In this document: piece by piece, positions 26,433 to 35,001 of the stretch
Position numbering within the stretch: position 1 is the first letter of the stretch
Layout: each line of letters opens with the position of its first letter
From: Paraburkholderia caffeinilytica
GTDB lineage: Bacteria; Pseudomonadota; Gammaproteobacteria; Burkholderiales; Burkholderiaceae
Assembly (NCBI RefSeq): GCF_003368325.1
Contig: NZ_CP031468.1
Coordinates: 1 to 64,000 of the forward strand
Length of the DNA stretch: 64,000 bases
Reading direction: 5' to 3'
The notes under the pieces: model-generated
Database searches by the model: none
The model's input: the letters and a program-made list of their open reading frames with translations, nothing else
Told to the model about the DNA's origin: nothing
Made by a program: the position numbers and the translations under genes

Positions 26433-26657
26433 ATGGGTGACATCGTTCGCTCGCAGTGTCGACTCCCCCGAGAGCTGAATGAGTGGCTCATCGATCGGGC
26501 AAAGCAGGAGGCACGGTCAAAAAATGCGCAGCTGATTGTCGAGCTTCGTACTCGTCGGGCCGAACTGGGAGATGGGGTGGTCTGCAAGGAGTGCGCGTCG
26601 GATGCGCCCTCCGCGTCGCCAACGTCGCGACAGGAGCAGGTATCAGAAAGAGATTAA
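26433..26657 (+). CDS. second Arc-type ribbon-helix-helix protein
   Basis: The 74-residue protein has the strand VRSQCRLPRELNEWLIDRAK and the helix ARSKNAQLIVELRTR, again Arc-like and similar to its divergent neighbour (RSQFRLP versus RSQCRLP). A tail rich in Ser/Ala/Asp follows. AGAGGAGAGAG provides a strong ribosome-binding site. It lies 213 bp upstream of virB1 in the same direction and may regulate conjugation. The two proteins may compete for, or share, the half-site array between them. Confidence 0.75.
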   Translation: MGDIVRSQCRLPRELNEWLIDRAKQEARSKNAQLIVELRTRRAELGDGVVCKECASDAPSASPTSRQEQVSERD

Positions 26658-26870
26658 ATTGGTTCGCATCGCGCGGCCGGATTTTGGCGAGGTAACGCCA
26701 GACAGGGAAGGGCCGGCGTGGAGGTACGGGTAGTAGAAGCGGTCAGCGTCGATGTTGCGAGCAGTGGCGTCGACCTGACCAGTTGTTGGAACCTGAGAGG
26801 TCGACAATGGCTAAAGCCATTATATCGTTCGGGCACAGCCGGCGACATAACGTGAGCGAGGGGGGAAGTC

Positions 26871-27530
26871 ATGCTTGATTTCATCTCGTTAGCCCAGCAA
26901 TGCGCGCCGAACGTCCACCCCACGACGCTTCAGGCGGTCGTGAGGACTGAGTCCGGCTTCAATCCGTACGCGATCGGCGTCGTTGGTGGCCACCTTGTTC
27001 GCCAGCCGCGTGACCGTGCTGAAGCGGTGGCGACGGCAAAAGTGCTCAATTCACAAGGCATCAATTTCAGCATGGGGCTTGGACAGGTCAACAAGGCCAA
27101 TCTTGCCCGCTACGGATTGACCTACGAAACGGCCTTCGATCCGTGTGCGAACCTGCGCGCGGGCAGCGCGATACTGCGCGAATGTTATGAGCGGGCGACT
27201 GCGGCAATGGGGCAGGGTGCGCCGGCATTGCGTGCGGCGATCAGCTGCTACTACAGTGGCAATTTCACGCGCGGCGAGTCAGCCGACGCCGGCGGCACCA
27301 GTTATGTCCAGCGAGTTGTTGCCAACGCCCAGATGGCGGCAGGTTCAACCAACGTCGTTCCTGCGATTCCTGTAGTGATGGACAGTCAGTCCGACAGACC
27401 AGCACGCGCAGCAGCGCCCGATGTCAAAACATCTTCCGCGCGCCACAGTGGCCCAAAACAACGGCAGGACGCACCGCACCCGTCATGGGATGCATTCGGC
27501 GATTCCGCTTGTGACAACGACTGCAATTGA
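26871..27530 (+). CDS. virB1: VirB1-type lytic transglycosylase
   Basis: The 219-residue protein carries the SLT fold: VVRTESGFNPYAIG with the catalytic glutamate near residue 27, then MGLGQVNKANLARYG and AISCYYSGNF. It cuts peptidoglycan to let the conjugation channel pass. An N-terminal signal peptide is not obvious, as in several VirB1 proteins. It is the first gene of the virB cluster, 50 bp before virB2. Confidence 0.92.
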   Translation: MLDFISLAQQCAPNVHPTTLQAVVRTESGFNPYAIGVVGGHLVRQPRDRAEAVATAKVLNSQGINFSMGLGQVNKANLARYGLTYETAFDPCANLRAGSAILRECYERATAAMGQGAPALRAAISCYYSGNFTRGESADAGGTSYVQRVVANAQMAAGSTNVVPAIPVVMDSQSDRPARAAAPDVKTSSARHSGPKQRQDAPHPSWDAFGDSACDNDCN

Positions 27531-27580
27531 CTTGAGCCGCGACGACGCGGCCTGATCTCAACCACGTGAAAGGAGAAGAC

Positions 27581-27946
27581 ATGAATCGCAATACGAAGCT
27601 CGCGGCCATGAAATTAGTACTACTGAAAAATTACTCATATCGCATATCAATGCGGCGAATCGCAACCCATATGCGCCAGACGATCGCTCTCGGCATTGCA
27701 ATCGGTCCGGAACTTGCATTCGCGGGTGGTGGGCTCGATTCGGCGACGCAGGGCGCGAACACCTTCAAGATCTGGCTCTATTCGTTCCTTGGCGTCGTCG
27801 CGGCCTGCGTGCTGATGTGGAAAGGGGCGGAGTGCTGGGCCGATCGCGCGCACTGGAGCGAGTTTGTGACGATGTGCGGCAAGGTGGCGGCGGTGGGCTC
27901 GGTGGTCGGCGTGCTCGCACCGTATCTGTGGAACATGTTCAGCTGA
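27581..27946 (+). CDS. virB2: VirB2/TrbC-type major pilin
   Basis: The 121-residue precursor has a long basic leader (to about residue 50) ending near ELAFAG. Two hydrophobic segments follow (IWLYSFLGVVAACVLMW and VAAVGSVVGVLAPYLW), the pilin hairpin. I chose the ATG at 27581, which follows AGGAGAAG. The mature pilin polymerises into the conjugative pilus. It is followed by virB3 after 7 bp. Confidence 0.87.
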   Translation: MNRNTKLAAMKLVLLKNYSYRISMRRIATHMRQTIALGIAIGPELAFAGGGLDSATQGANTFKIWLYSFLGVVAACVLMWKGAECWADRAHWSEFVTMCGKVAAVGSVVGVLAPYLWNMFS

Positions 27947-27953
27947 GCACGCC

Positions 27954-28391
27954 ATGTCGGACGAAAAAACCCGCTACCCCGGATTCAACGGCCTTGGCCG
28001 CACGGCTGCCATCTGGGGCGTCCCCTATATGGCGATGCTGGTTGTCGTCGTCGCGTCGATGTTTGTCGGCGTGCTGATTTCCTTCTTCGTGGGACCAGGC
28101 GGTCTGCTATTCGTTTTCCTGGGCTTTCCGGTGCTGCTGTATTTCAAGCACATCTGCGAAACCGACGACCAAGGCCTGCGGATCATGTGGCTGGAATTGC
28201 GTTGCCGCTTCTACTTCTGGCAGCTGCGGGTCCGCGCGCGGCTAAATGCCGGGCGAGCCGCCCCGCGCTTCGGCAATACCGCTACGCTCGCGCCGTTGCG
28301 ATACGGACGGCAGCGCCGCGTCTATCGCGATTTTTTTAAACCGTTGTCCAAGGGTGAGCGCCGGCTGCGTGAGCTCGATCCGGAGGCCTGA
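27954..28391 (+). CDS. virB3: VirB3 inner-membrane protein
   Basis: The 145-residue protein has two adjacent membrane segments (YMAMLVVVVASMFVGVLISFF and LLFVFLGFPVLLYF), then a basic C-terminus. The position between virB2 and virB4 and the pattern GVPYMAMLV match VirB3/TrbD. The C-terminal 60 residues are longer than in A. tumefaciens VirB3. The stop codon overlaps the virB4 start by one base. It works with VirB4 in pilus assembly. Confidence 0.88.
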   Translation: MSDEKTRYPGFNGLGRTAAIWGVPYMAMLVVVVASMFVGVLISFFVGPGGLLFVFLGFPVLLYFKHICETDDQGLRIMWLELRCRFYFWQLRVRARLNAGRAAPRFGNTATLAPLRYGRQRRVYRDFFKPLSKGERRLRELDPEA

Positions 28392-30961
28392 TGCAAAGCA
28401 GACCCGCCGTCACCAGCGAAATCCTCGGCGCGATCGGCGCCGTGGAAGACTGGATTCCGAAGTACTGGCATCCGGTCGCGAAACACGTACAGCACCTTGA
28501 GGGCAACCGGTTCATGGTGACGCTGGCCATGCGCGGCGTGCCGTTCGAGGTGCACGAGAACGTCGCGATGGAGCGTATGTTCGATCGCGATACGGAAGCG
28601 TACAGCAAGCTTGGTCGCGACCTGGGTGGCCGCCTTGGCTATCACGCAACGTTCGTGCGACAGCGCGTGAGTTTTGATCGTGTGTACCGGTTCAAACAAC
28701 GCTTCCTGCAGTGGTTCGTACGCGAGTACATCGGGCGACGTTTCGGAGACGAAAAGTTCTTCGAGAACCGCTACTACCTGTCGCTGATCCTGAAATACGA
28801 GGACTTCGATGACGGGCTCAAGGAAATCTGCTCCCTTGCGAAACAGGCGCTGCTGCAGTTCGCCGAGTATGAAGCCGAGTTGCTTGAAGTGTACGAGCGC
28901 AGGCACATGAACGGCACGAAGTTGCTGTTCTCACCCTTGTATGGACTCGTCAGCTATCTCATCAATGGGAAGACCGGCGATCTGCCGGTCGCAGCGGAAC
29001 CCGGCACCGATGTCATCCCGTCGAGCCATCTGCACTTTGGGTACAACACGCTCGAGATCGGGGCGAGCAACGTGCCGGCGTACCGACGCGTTGCAACCTG
29101 CCTCGACCTTCGCAGTTGCCCGGAGAAGCCGGGCTGGGGTCAGCTCGACCCGTTGATCACGTTGAACATCGAATTCACGATTACGCATACGTTCAACTGT
29201 ATGACGGGCTTCGAGTCAAACCGGACCATCGATTCGGCAATCAACAAGCTGGAGTCGGCCGGTGACAAGGCGAAGCATCAGGTCAAGGAATTGCGCGACG
29301 CACAGGGTTACGTGAACACGGGTGAACTGTCGTTCGGCGAGTATCACGGCGCGGCGGTTATCTACGGCGAAACAGCGAAAGAGGCGCTGGAGAACGCCGA
29401 CAGGTTTGCGTCCCGTTCGCGCAACGAGTGTGGAGTTGAATGGTCGCCCGCGACGGGGTCTGCTCCGTTCACGTACTTCTCACAAGTCCCGGGCGCGCGA
29501 GTCAAACCGCGACCGAAAGTGCAGTCCTCGCGCAATTTTGCGGCGATGTACACGTGCCATGACTACTCGTCAGGCAAGGCGGAGGGCAACCCGATCGGTG
29601 ACGGGTCGGCCGTCATCCCGTTTCGCTCGGACTCGGGTGTGTACAACTACAGTTCGCACGCGAGCCGGCTGGGGGACATCAACGTTTCGGAGAAGGTGGC
29701 CGGGCATTTTGAAGCGAAAGGCACGACGGGCAGCGGCAAGTCTACGGTCATCGTAGCGGCGACTGGCATGCTGTCCCGCTTCGATCCGATGCTGTACGTG
29801 CTGGACAAGGGCCGTGGCTGGGAAGTGTTCATCCGGGCGATGGGCGGCGCCTATGTCTATCTGGAGAAAGGCAAACCGACCGGATGGGCGCCGTTCGAGC
29901 TCGCCGACACACCAGACAATCGCGAATTCCTGTACGGACTCGTCGAACTGTGCGGCCGGAAGAACGGTGTCGACCATCAGGGTAAGCCAATCAAGATTGA
30001 CCTGACGGCCGCCGAGAAGATTCACTGCCGCAACGCTGTCGATGCGGTAATGGGCGTCGATGACGTTCGGCTGCGCCGTTTCAGCCTGCTACTGGACAGC
30101 ATTCCGGACGAAGGCGACGACGGCCTGCGCGCACGTCTGTCGATCTGGTGCAAGTCGGAAAACGGCCGGTTCTGGTGGGTGTTCGATAACCCGCCCAATC
30201 TCTACCTGAACATGAGCGAGCAACGCTGGATCGGTTTCGATGTTGAGGCATTTCTTGTCGATAACTACGAGCCGTCGGAGCCCGCATTTGCATATCTGTT
30301 CCATCTCAAGAAACTGATGCGTCGGGAAGGCACCCTGATGCTGACGGTGATCGAAGAGTACTGGCTGCCGCTGCGCTTTCGCACGATCCGCGAGCAGATC
30401 GAGGAAACGCTGGCCAGCGGGCGTAAAGAAGGGGAATTCATGGGACTGATCACGCAACAGCCGGAACAGGCGCAGCGTGCGGCAGACCTGTTTCCCGCGC
30501 TGCGCAGTCTGATCGCCACGAAGATCTGGCTGGCCGATCCGGCGGCCGAAGAAGAGGCCTATCTGCGTGACGGCATGACCCGCAAGGAGTTCAAGGAATT
30601 CAAAAAACTCACGCCACAGTCGCGCCGATTCCTGATCAAGCAGGGCAACCAGTCGGCGTTCGCCAGTTTCGACCTGAACGGGCTTGAGGACGCGATTGCG
30701 GTGTTCTCTGGCGATCGCGAGAACGCACTGATCTGCGACGGGGTCCGCGCCGAGTGTGGCGACGATCCGGATGTCTGGCTGCCCGTCTATCTGGAGCGCG
30801 TGTTCGAACGCAAGCTGCGCACGCGGCTCGCGGCGAAGCACGGCGCCGATGAGCGTTTGTGGTCCGCCGAGCTGCAGCGCAGCCTCGAGCGCAAGCGTGC
30901 CGAGCTTGCGCAGATTTATCCACCGGTTAATCAGCCGGTTGACGACGAAGTTTTTGCCTGA
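28391..30961 (+). CDS. virB4: VirB4/TrbE-type ATPase
   Basis: The 856-residue protein has the CagE/TrbE/VirB N-terminal domain and a P-loop ATPase C-terminal domain. Walker A is GTTGSGKST near residue 443 and Walker B MLTVIEEYW is near 652. It powers substrate transfer and pilus biogenesis at the inner membrane. Its length is typical of the family. It starts directly at the virB3 stop and is followed 25 bp later by virB5. Confidence 0.95.
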   Translation: MQSRPAVTSEILGAIGAVEDWIPKYWHPVAKHVQHLEGNRFMVTLAMRGVPFEVHENVAMERMFDRDTEAYSKLGRDLGGRLGYHATFVRQRVSFDRVYRFKQRFLQWFVREYIGRRFGDEKFFENRYYLSLILKYEDFDDGLKEICSLAKQALLQFAEYEAELLEVYERRHMNGTKLLFSPLYGLVSYLINGKTGDLPVAAEPGTDVIPSSHLHFGYNTLEIGASNVPAYRRVATCLDLRSCPEKPGWGQLDPLITLNIEFTITHTFNCMTGFESNRTIDSAINKLESAGDKAKHQVKELRDAQGYVNTGELSFGEYHGAAVIYGETAKEALENADRFASRSRNECGVEWSPATGSAPFTYFSQVPGARVKPRPKVQSSRNFAAMYTCHDYSSGKAEGNPIGDGSAVIPFRSDSGVYNYSSHASRLGDINVSEKVAGHFEAKGTTGSGKSTVIVAATGMLSRFDPMLYVLDKGRGWEVFIRAMGGAYVYLEKGKPTGWAPFELADTPDNREFLYGLVELCGRKNGVDHQGKPIKIDLTAAEKIHCRNAVDAVMGVDDVRLRRFSLLLDSIPDEGDDGLRARLSIWCKSENGRFWWVFDNPPNLYLNMSEQRWIGFDVEAFLVDNYEPSEPAFAYLFHLKKLMRREGTLMLTVIEEYWLPLRFRTIREQIEETLASGRKEGEFMGLITQQPEQAQRAADLFPALRSLIATKIWLADPAAEEEAYLRDGMTRKEFKEFKKLTPQSRRFLIKQGNQSAFASFDLNGLEDAIAVFSGDRENALICDGVRAECGDDPDVWLPVYLERVFERKLRTRLAAKHGADERLWSAELQRSLERKRAELAQIYPPVNQPVDDEVFA

Positions 30962-30986
30962 TGTGCTGCAACCCAAGGAGGGAACG

Positions 30987-31760
30987 ATGAACAGCACCGA
31001 TGTCTATCCGGCCGCGCGCCGGCCGGTTGACCCAGCGATCCGGAACCTTCGCGAGGCGCTGCTGGCACGATCAACGCGCGCCGGCATGAGCGCCTTTGCC
31101 TATCTGCCGGGAATTACGCTTTGGCCTCGTCGCGCGCTGGTCACGATGCTGTGCGCGTGTGCGTTTTCGCAGGCCCACGCGCAGGGCGTGCCGACCATCT
31201 CACCTGCGGAGCTCGCCCAACAGATGGTGCAGGTCGAGCAGCTGATGCAGCAGGTCAAGAATCAGGAGGCCCAGTATCAGGCGCTGACTGGCAACAGTAG
31301 TTTCGGCAACATCATGAACGATGCATCGCTGCGCAACTACCTTCCGGAACAGTGGCAAAACATTTACGACCAGGCGAAGAACGGCGGTCTCTCGGGTATC
31401 AGTTCGTCGATGCGTTCGATCGAGCAGCAGGAAAGCATGACCGGCGCGAGCACGCCCGGTCAGCAGCGCTATTACGACACGCTCGCGGCCAACAAGGCGA
31501 TGAACGAGCATGCGTATAGCGCGATCATGGCGCGCTTTAACAATATCCAGTCGCTCATGCAGCAGTCGAACATGACGCAGGATCCCGCACAGAAGGCGGA
31601 TCTGCAGAACCGCATGGCGGCCGAAGAGACGATGGTCACGAACGATCAGACGCGCTTGCAGCTCACCGCGCAGTTGCAGAAAACAGAGCTGCAGCTTGCC
31701 GAACAGCAGCGCGACCGTGAATTCGACAACGCATTCCTGGGGAAAACCAATGGTCAATAA
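30987..31760 (+). CDS. virB5: VirB5-type minor pilin
   Basis: The 257-residue secreted protein has an internal-looking signal sequence ending SQAHAQG near residue 66, after an unusually long basic leader. A helical domain follows (AELAQQMVQVEQLMQQVKNQE, in the VirB5/TraC pattern). It caps or adheres at the pilus tip. The ATG at 30987 follows AAGGAGGG. Its last 11 bp overlap the next small gene. Confidence 0.88.
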   Translation: MNSTDVYPAARRPVDPAIRNLREALLARSTRAGMSAFAYLPGITLWPRRALVTMLCACAFSQAHAQGVPTISPAELAQQMVQVEQLMQQVKNQEAQYQALTGNSSFGNIMNDASLRNYLPEQWQNIYDQAKNGGLSGISSSMRSIEQQESMTGASTPGQQRYYDTLAANKAMNEHAYSAIMARFNNIQSLMQQSNMTQDPAQKADLQNRMAAEETMVTNDQTRLQLTAQLQKTELQLAEQQRDREFDNAFLGKTNGQ

Positions 31761-31995
31761 GACACTTCTCGGCTCGATCATCGCTTTGCTGGTCGCGATC
31801 GCTGGCTATCTCGGATACCTCGCGTGGGATCGTCACCAGCACAACGTGCAGGAAGAGCAACAGCAGCAGCAGGATCTGAAGTTCGATGCGGCGTTTCTCG
31901 GCACGACGCCCGAGAAGCTTGCCGCCGAGCGCAAGGCGAAGGGTATCAACGCTGCAAGCGACGATGCCGAAGCCCGCGCGGCCGGGCTGAAGTAA
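31750..31995 (+). CDS. small membrane-anchored protein between virB5 and virB6
   Basis: The 81-residue protein has one N-terminal membrane segment (LLGSIIALLVAIAGYLGYLAW) and then a Gln-rich, charged helix. It starts 11 bp inside virB5. Entry-exclusion proteins (Eex) occupy this place in related systems such as those of IncW and IncN plasmids, but this one lacks a lipobox cysteine. The role in surface exclusion is inference from position only. Confidence 0.6.
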   Translation: MVNKTLLGSIIALLVAIAGYLGYLAWDRHQHNVQEEQQQQQDLKFDAAFLGTTPEKLAAERKAKGINAASDDAEARAAGLK

Positions 31996-32037
31996 TCCGG
32001 CTCGTCCATCAATCACTGACCGAAGCAGGAGATATCC

Positions 32038-32937
32038 GTGGCAGACGTCCAGCTTTTCACCTCAATGACCAATTCGTTCGACAAGAACGTTTTGAACACG
32101 ATCTCGACCGGTTCGAGCAACATCATTGCGCTGATCTCGCCATTGATGGCCACCTGCTTCAGCATCTATGTCCTGTTGATTCTCTGGACATACTGGCAGG
32201 GGCGCAACGACGAGCCGATCAACGATTTCCTGACGCGCATGGCAACGTGGGCGCTCATCCTGACCTGCGGGATGAACATCCAGTTCTACAGTGAGTACGT
32301 CGTTCCATTCTTCAATGGTTTTGGCGAACAGATGGCCGGCGCGTTGACCAACGGTAGCAACCCGGTGTCCGGCCTCGACAACCTGCTCAATGCATACATC
32401 AACGCAGCGCAGGCGATCTATGCACAGGCGTCCGGCCTGAAGGTTATTGCGGCCATCTGGACGATCGCGCTGATGATCATTTTCGGTGGCCCGTTCATGG
32501 CGATAGCCATTGCGTACATCATTCTGGCGAAGTTTGCGCTTGGGCTTCTGCTCGCACTCGGTCCGTTGTTCATCTCAGCGGCGCTCTTCCCGCCGTCGCG
32601 ACAGTTCTTCTGGAACTGGGTCGGTCAATGCATGAACTACACCCTGCTGGTCGCGCTCTTCGCCGCTGCATGTGCACTCGAAGTCAATTTCGCGATGGGC
32701 GTGGTACCGCTGAACGGATCCCCCTCTATCGCACAGGTCATTGACCTGGACATCATGGGGCTGGCCTTCTGGGTTATATCGCTTAACCTGCCGGGTTTGG
32801 CTTCGTCTCTCGCGGGCGGTGTCGGTATCTCGACGATGGTGGGCAAGCTGGGTAGCGTCGCGAGATTTGCTGGCTCGCTTGGAAAAATGGGCGGCGGCGG
32901 ATCGTCGAAGACCGGCGGTAGCTTGAGTGAGGCGTAA
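32038..32937 (+). CDS. virB6: VirB6 polytopic membrane protein
   Basis: The 299-residue protein has six or seven membrane segments, for example NIIALISPLMATCFSIYVLL, WTIALMIIFGGPFMAIAIAY and ALGLLLALGPLFISAALF. The last of these is the family signature, including LGPLFI and FWNWVGQ. It begins with GTG at 32038, after GCAGGAGA. The tail is Gly/Ser-rich. VirB6 forms part of the inner-membrane channel. Confidence 0.93.
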   Translation: MADVQLFTSMTNSFDKNVLNTISTGSSNIIALISPLMATCFSIYVLLILWTYWQGRNDEPINDFLTRMATWALILTCGMNIQFYSEYVVPFFNGFGEQMAGALTNGSNPVSGLDNLLNAYINAAQAIYAQASGLKVIAAIWTIALMIIFGGPFMAIAIAYIILAKFALGLLLALGPLFISAALFPPSRQFFWNWVGQCMNYTLLVALFAAACALEVNFAMGVVPLNGSPSIAQVIDLDIMGLAFWVISLNLPGLASSLAGGVGISTMVGKLGSVARFAGSLGKMGGGGSSKTGGSLSEA

Positions 32938-32940
32938 AAA

Positions 32941-33036
32941 ATGATCAGGTTATTCAAGACAATCGCACGTTGGTGGCTTATCGCGGCGGTGGTGGCAACG
33001 ATCGGCGCGATAGTATCGATCAAGCTGTTTTACTAG
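32941..33036 (+). CDS. tiny single-pass membrane protein (31 aa)
   Basis: An ATG three bases after virB6 opens a 31-codon frame encoding MIRLFKTIARWWLIAAVVAT and a further hydrophobic tail ending SIKLFY. It has a basic N-terminus and one membrane span. The spacing, between virB6 and virB7, suggests coupled translation. Its size is below usual annotation cut-offs. The function is unknown; a small channel accessory is possible. Confidence 0.5.
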   Translation: MIRLFKTIARWWLIAAVVATIGAIVSIKLFY

Positions 33037-33086
33037 ATGCCACGCAATACGCCTGTCTTGCTCAATCCAAAGGAGAAACGGAGACC

Positions 33087-33230
33087 ATGAAATTTCCTGT
33101 CGCTATTTTACTGATGGCTTTCGCGCTGCAGGCGTGCAGCTTGGCGCCAAAGCCACCCGAGCCGACTGGTCAGTGGGTACCCGTCAATCAACCGTTGGCT
33201 CAGCAGTCGGGCCATACGGAACCGAAGTGA
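33087..33230 (+). CDS. virB7: VirB7-type lipoprotein
   Basis: The 47-residue protein has a signal sequence ending in the lipobox-like LQAC, with C17 as the lipidation site, then a proline-rich mature part (APKPPEPTGQWVPVNQP). The PTGxWxPVN motif is typical of VirB7/TrwH lipoproteins that pair with VirB9. AAAGGAGAAACG upstream is a good ribosome-binding site. It ends 8 bp before virB8. Confidence 0.85.
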   Translation: MKFPVAILLMAFALQACSLAPKPPEPTGQWVPVNQPLAQQSGHTEPK

Positions 33231-33238
33231 GGAACAGG

Positions 33239-34078
33239 ATGGCATCGACTATCAGGCAATGGTTTGCGTCGGGAGCGAACGCGCGCAAACGCAAGGGAAG
33301 CCCGGCCGGGTCGACCACGCGCGCAGACGCGCCGGTGAGCGGTGTTGAGTCAGGTGAGCGCGATGCGGTCAGCTGGTACCTGAAACAGGCACAGGCCTTC
33401 GAGAAGTCGAAGGTCGAAGCAGCGGAAGAGAAGGCCCGTATCGCGGACCGGCGCTCGGTGCTCTCGGGAGTTGTCGCTCTCGCCGCTGTTTCTGGCATGG
33501 TGGCTTTAGGACTCCTAAGGCGCCCGAACCCACCGGCTGTGCTGCGAGTGGACTCGTCAACCGGTAAGGTCGATGTGCTGCCGACAACGGCTAACGGACG
33601 CGTCACGTTTTCCGAGAAGACCGATCGCGCGGATCTGCACCGTTACGTCGAACTGCGCGAGGGCTACGACTGGGAGACGATTTCGGACACGCACGCCGCG
33701 GTGATGTTCATGAGCGACGACCACGAGAAGGAAGCCTATGACCGGCTGGTGCGCGGCCCGGTGGGCCCGCTCAAGCTTCTGAAGGATCAGGCGCGGGTCA
33801 TCGCACACGTAGGCTCGATCACGTTCGCGCCCGCCGCACAGGTGTTCTTCTCGCGTCAGCTGGTCCCGCTGAATCCCGCAGCGAAACGCCCGGATCCGAC
33901 GTACTGGATTGCGACGGTCGCATTCGAGCGTGTGAACGTTCCGGAAAAGCAGGATCAGCAGGATCTCAACGCGGACGGTTTTCGCTGCACGAGCTACGAG
34001 GTCACGCGAGACTGGACCCGGGCGCCCGCCGATGCTGCGCCGGCGTCAGGCTCTGCGGCAGCCGGAGGTGGAACATGA
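33239..34078 (+). CDS. virB8: VirB8 inner-membrane scaffold protein
   Basis: The 279-residue bitopic protein has a membrane segment near residues 75-95 (VLSGVVALAAVSGMVALGLL). A periplasmic NTF2-like domain follows, containing REGYDWETI and the NP-like VPLNPAAKRPDPTYWIATVAFE. It bridges the inner and outer parts of the channel. The N-terminal 45 residues are basic and disordered. The ATG at 33239 follows GTGAGGAACAGG. The gene overlaps virB9 by 4 bp. Confidence 0.92.
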   Translation: MASTIRQWFASGANARKRKGSPAGSTTRADAPVSGVESGERDAVSWYLKQAQAFEKSKVEAAEEKARIADRRSVLSGVVALAAVSGMVALGLLRRPNPPAVLRVDSSTGKVDVLPTTANGRVTFSEKTDRADLHRYVELREGYDWETISDTHAAVMFMSDDHEKEAYDRLVRGPVGPLKLLKDQARVIAHVGSITFAPAAQVFFSRQLVPLNPAAKRPDPTYWIATVAFERVNVPEKQDQQDLNADGFRCTSYEVTRDWTRAPADAAPASGSAAAGGGT

Positions 34079-34983
34079 AAGGACGAACGATCCGGATGTC
34101 AGCGAGCGCAGCGGCGGTCGCACTGGGCTTCGCGTTGGTGCCGATTCACGCGCGAGCGCTCGAAACGCCGCGCAGCTGCGGTTCAGACCCGCACATCCAG
34201 TGCGCGACCTACGATCCGGACCAGGCCTATCGTGTGGCCACCATGCCGGGGCGTGCGGTAATGATCCAGTTCGAGCCGGGCGAACACATCATCAACAGCG
34301 GCGAGGGCATCGGAGACGGCAAGGCCTGGCACGTGGCCATCAACGACAGTGGCGCGATGCTCAAACCGGGTGCGCCGCAGCCGGAAACCAATCTTCTGCT
34401 GGTCACCAACCGGCGCACCTATCCGCTCTCGCTTGTTGACGTGTCGGCCGCACAGCCTGCGACATGGATACTGCGTTTCGATTATCCGGACACGCGTGCC
34501 AAAGCGGCGAGCGCGCAGATGCGCCGTCAGCAGGCGGTAAGCGCTGCGCTGGGCAGTCAACAGGGCAATGGGCCGGCTATTCCCGCCTCGATCGTGAGCG
34601 TGGGCGCTGCGAAATCCACGCCTGTGGCGTCGGTTCCTGCGGCGAATATCCAGTACATGATGCGCGGCGATCGTGCACTCGCGCCGACCGCGCTGTGGGA
34701 CGACGGCCGATTCACGTACTTCAAGTACTCAACCGCGCGTGACCTGCCGACGATCTTCACGAAGCTTCCCGACGGTGGAGAGGCGACGGCGAACTTCCAT
34801 ATGGAGGGCGATACGGTCGTCGTGCACGAAGTGTCGAAGTCGTTTCTCATCCGCTACGGTCAGTCGGTGCTGGGTATCCGCAACGACGGCTATTCGCCTG
34901 ATGGTCATTACAACCGTGCGGGCTCGTCGATACCGGGCAGCGCGCGCATCGCACGTGACCATACCGATGCATCGACGAACTGA
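34075..34983 (+). CDS. virB9: VirB9 outer-membrane complex protein
   Basis: The 302-residue secreted protein has a signal peptide (SAAAVALGFALVPIHARALE). The N-terminal domain includes GDGKAWHVAINDSG and TNLLLVTNRRTYPLSL, and the C-terminal domain DGRFTYFKY and VHEVSKSFLIRYGQSVLGI. These are VirB9/TrbG hallmarks. It forms the outer-membrane core with VirB7 and VirB10. It overlaps virB8 by ATGA. Confidence 0.94.
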   Translation: MKGRTIRMSASAAAVALGFALVPIHARALETPRSCGSDPHIQCATYDPDQAYRVATMPGRAVMIQFEPGEHIINSGEGIGDGKAWHVAINDSGAMLKPGAPQPETNLLLVTNRRTYPLSLVDVSAAQPATWILRFDYPDTRAKAASAQMRRQQAVSAALGSQQGNGPAIPASIVSVGAAKSTPVASVPAANIQYMMRGDRALAPTALWDDGRFTYFKYSTARDLPTIFTKLPDGGEATANFHMEGDTVVVHEVSKSFLIRYGQSVLGIRNDGYSPDGHYNRAGSSIPGSARIARDHTDASTN

Positions 34984-35001
34984 TCAGGGAGCGAACAGGG
35001 T

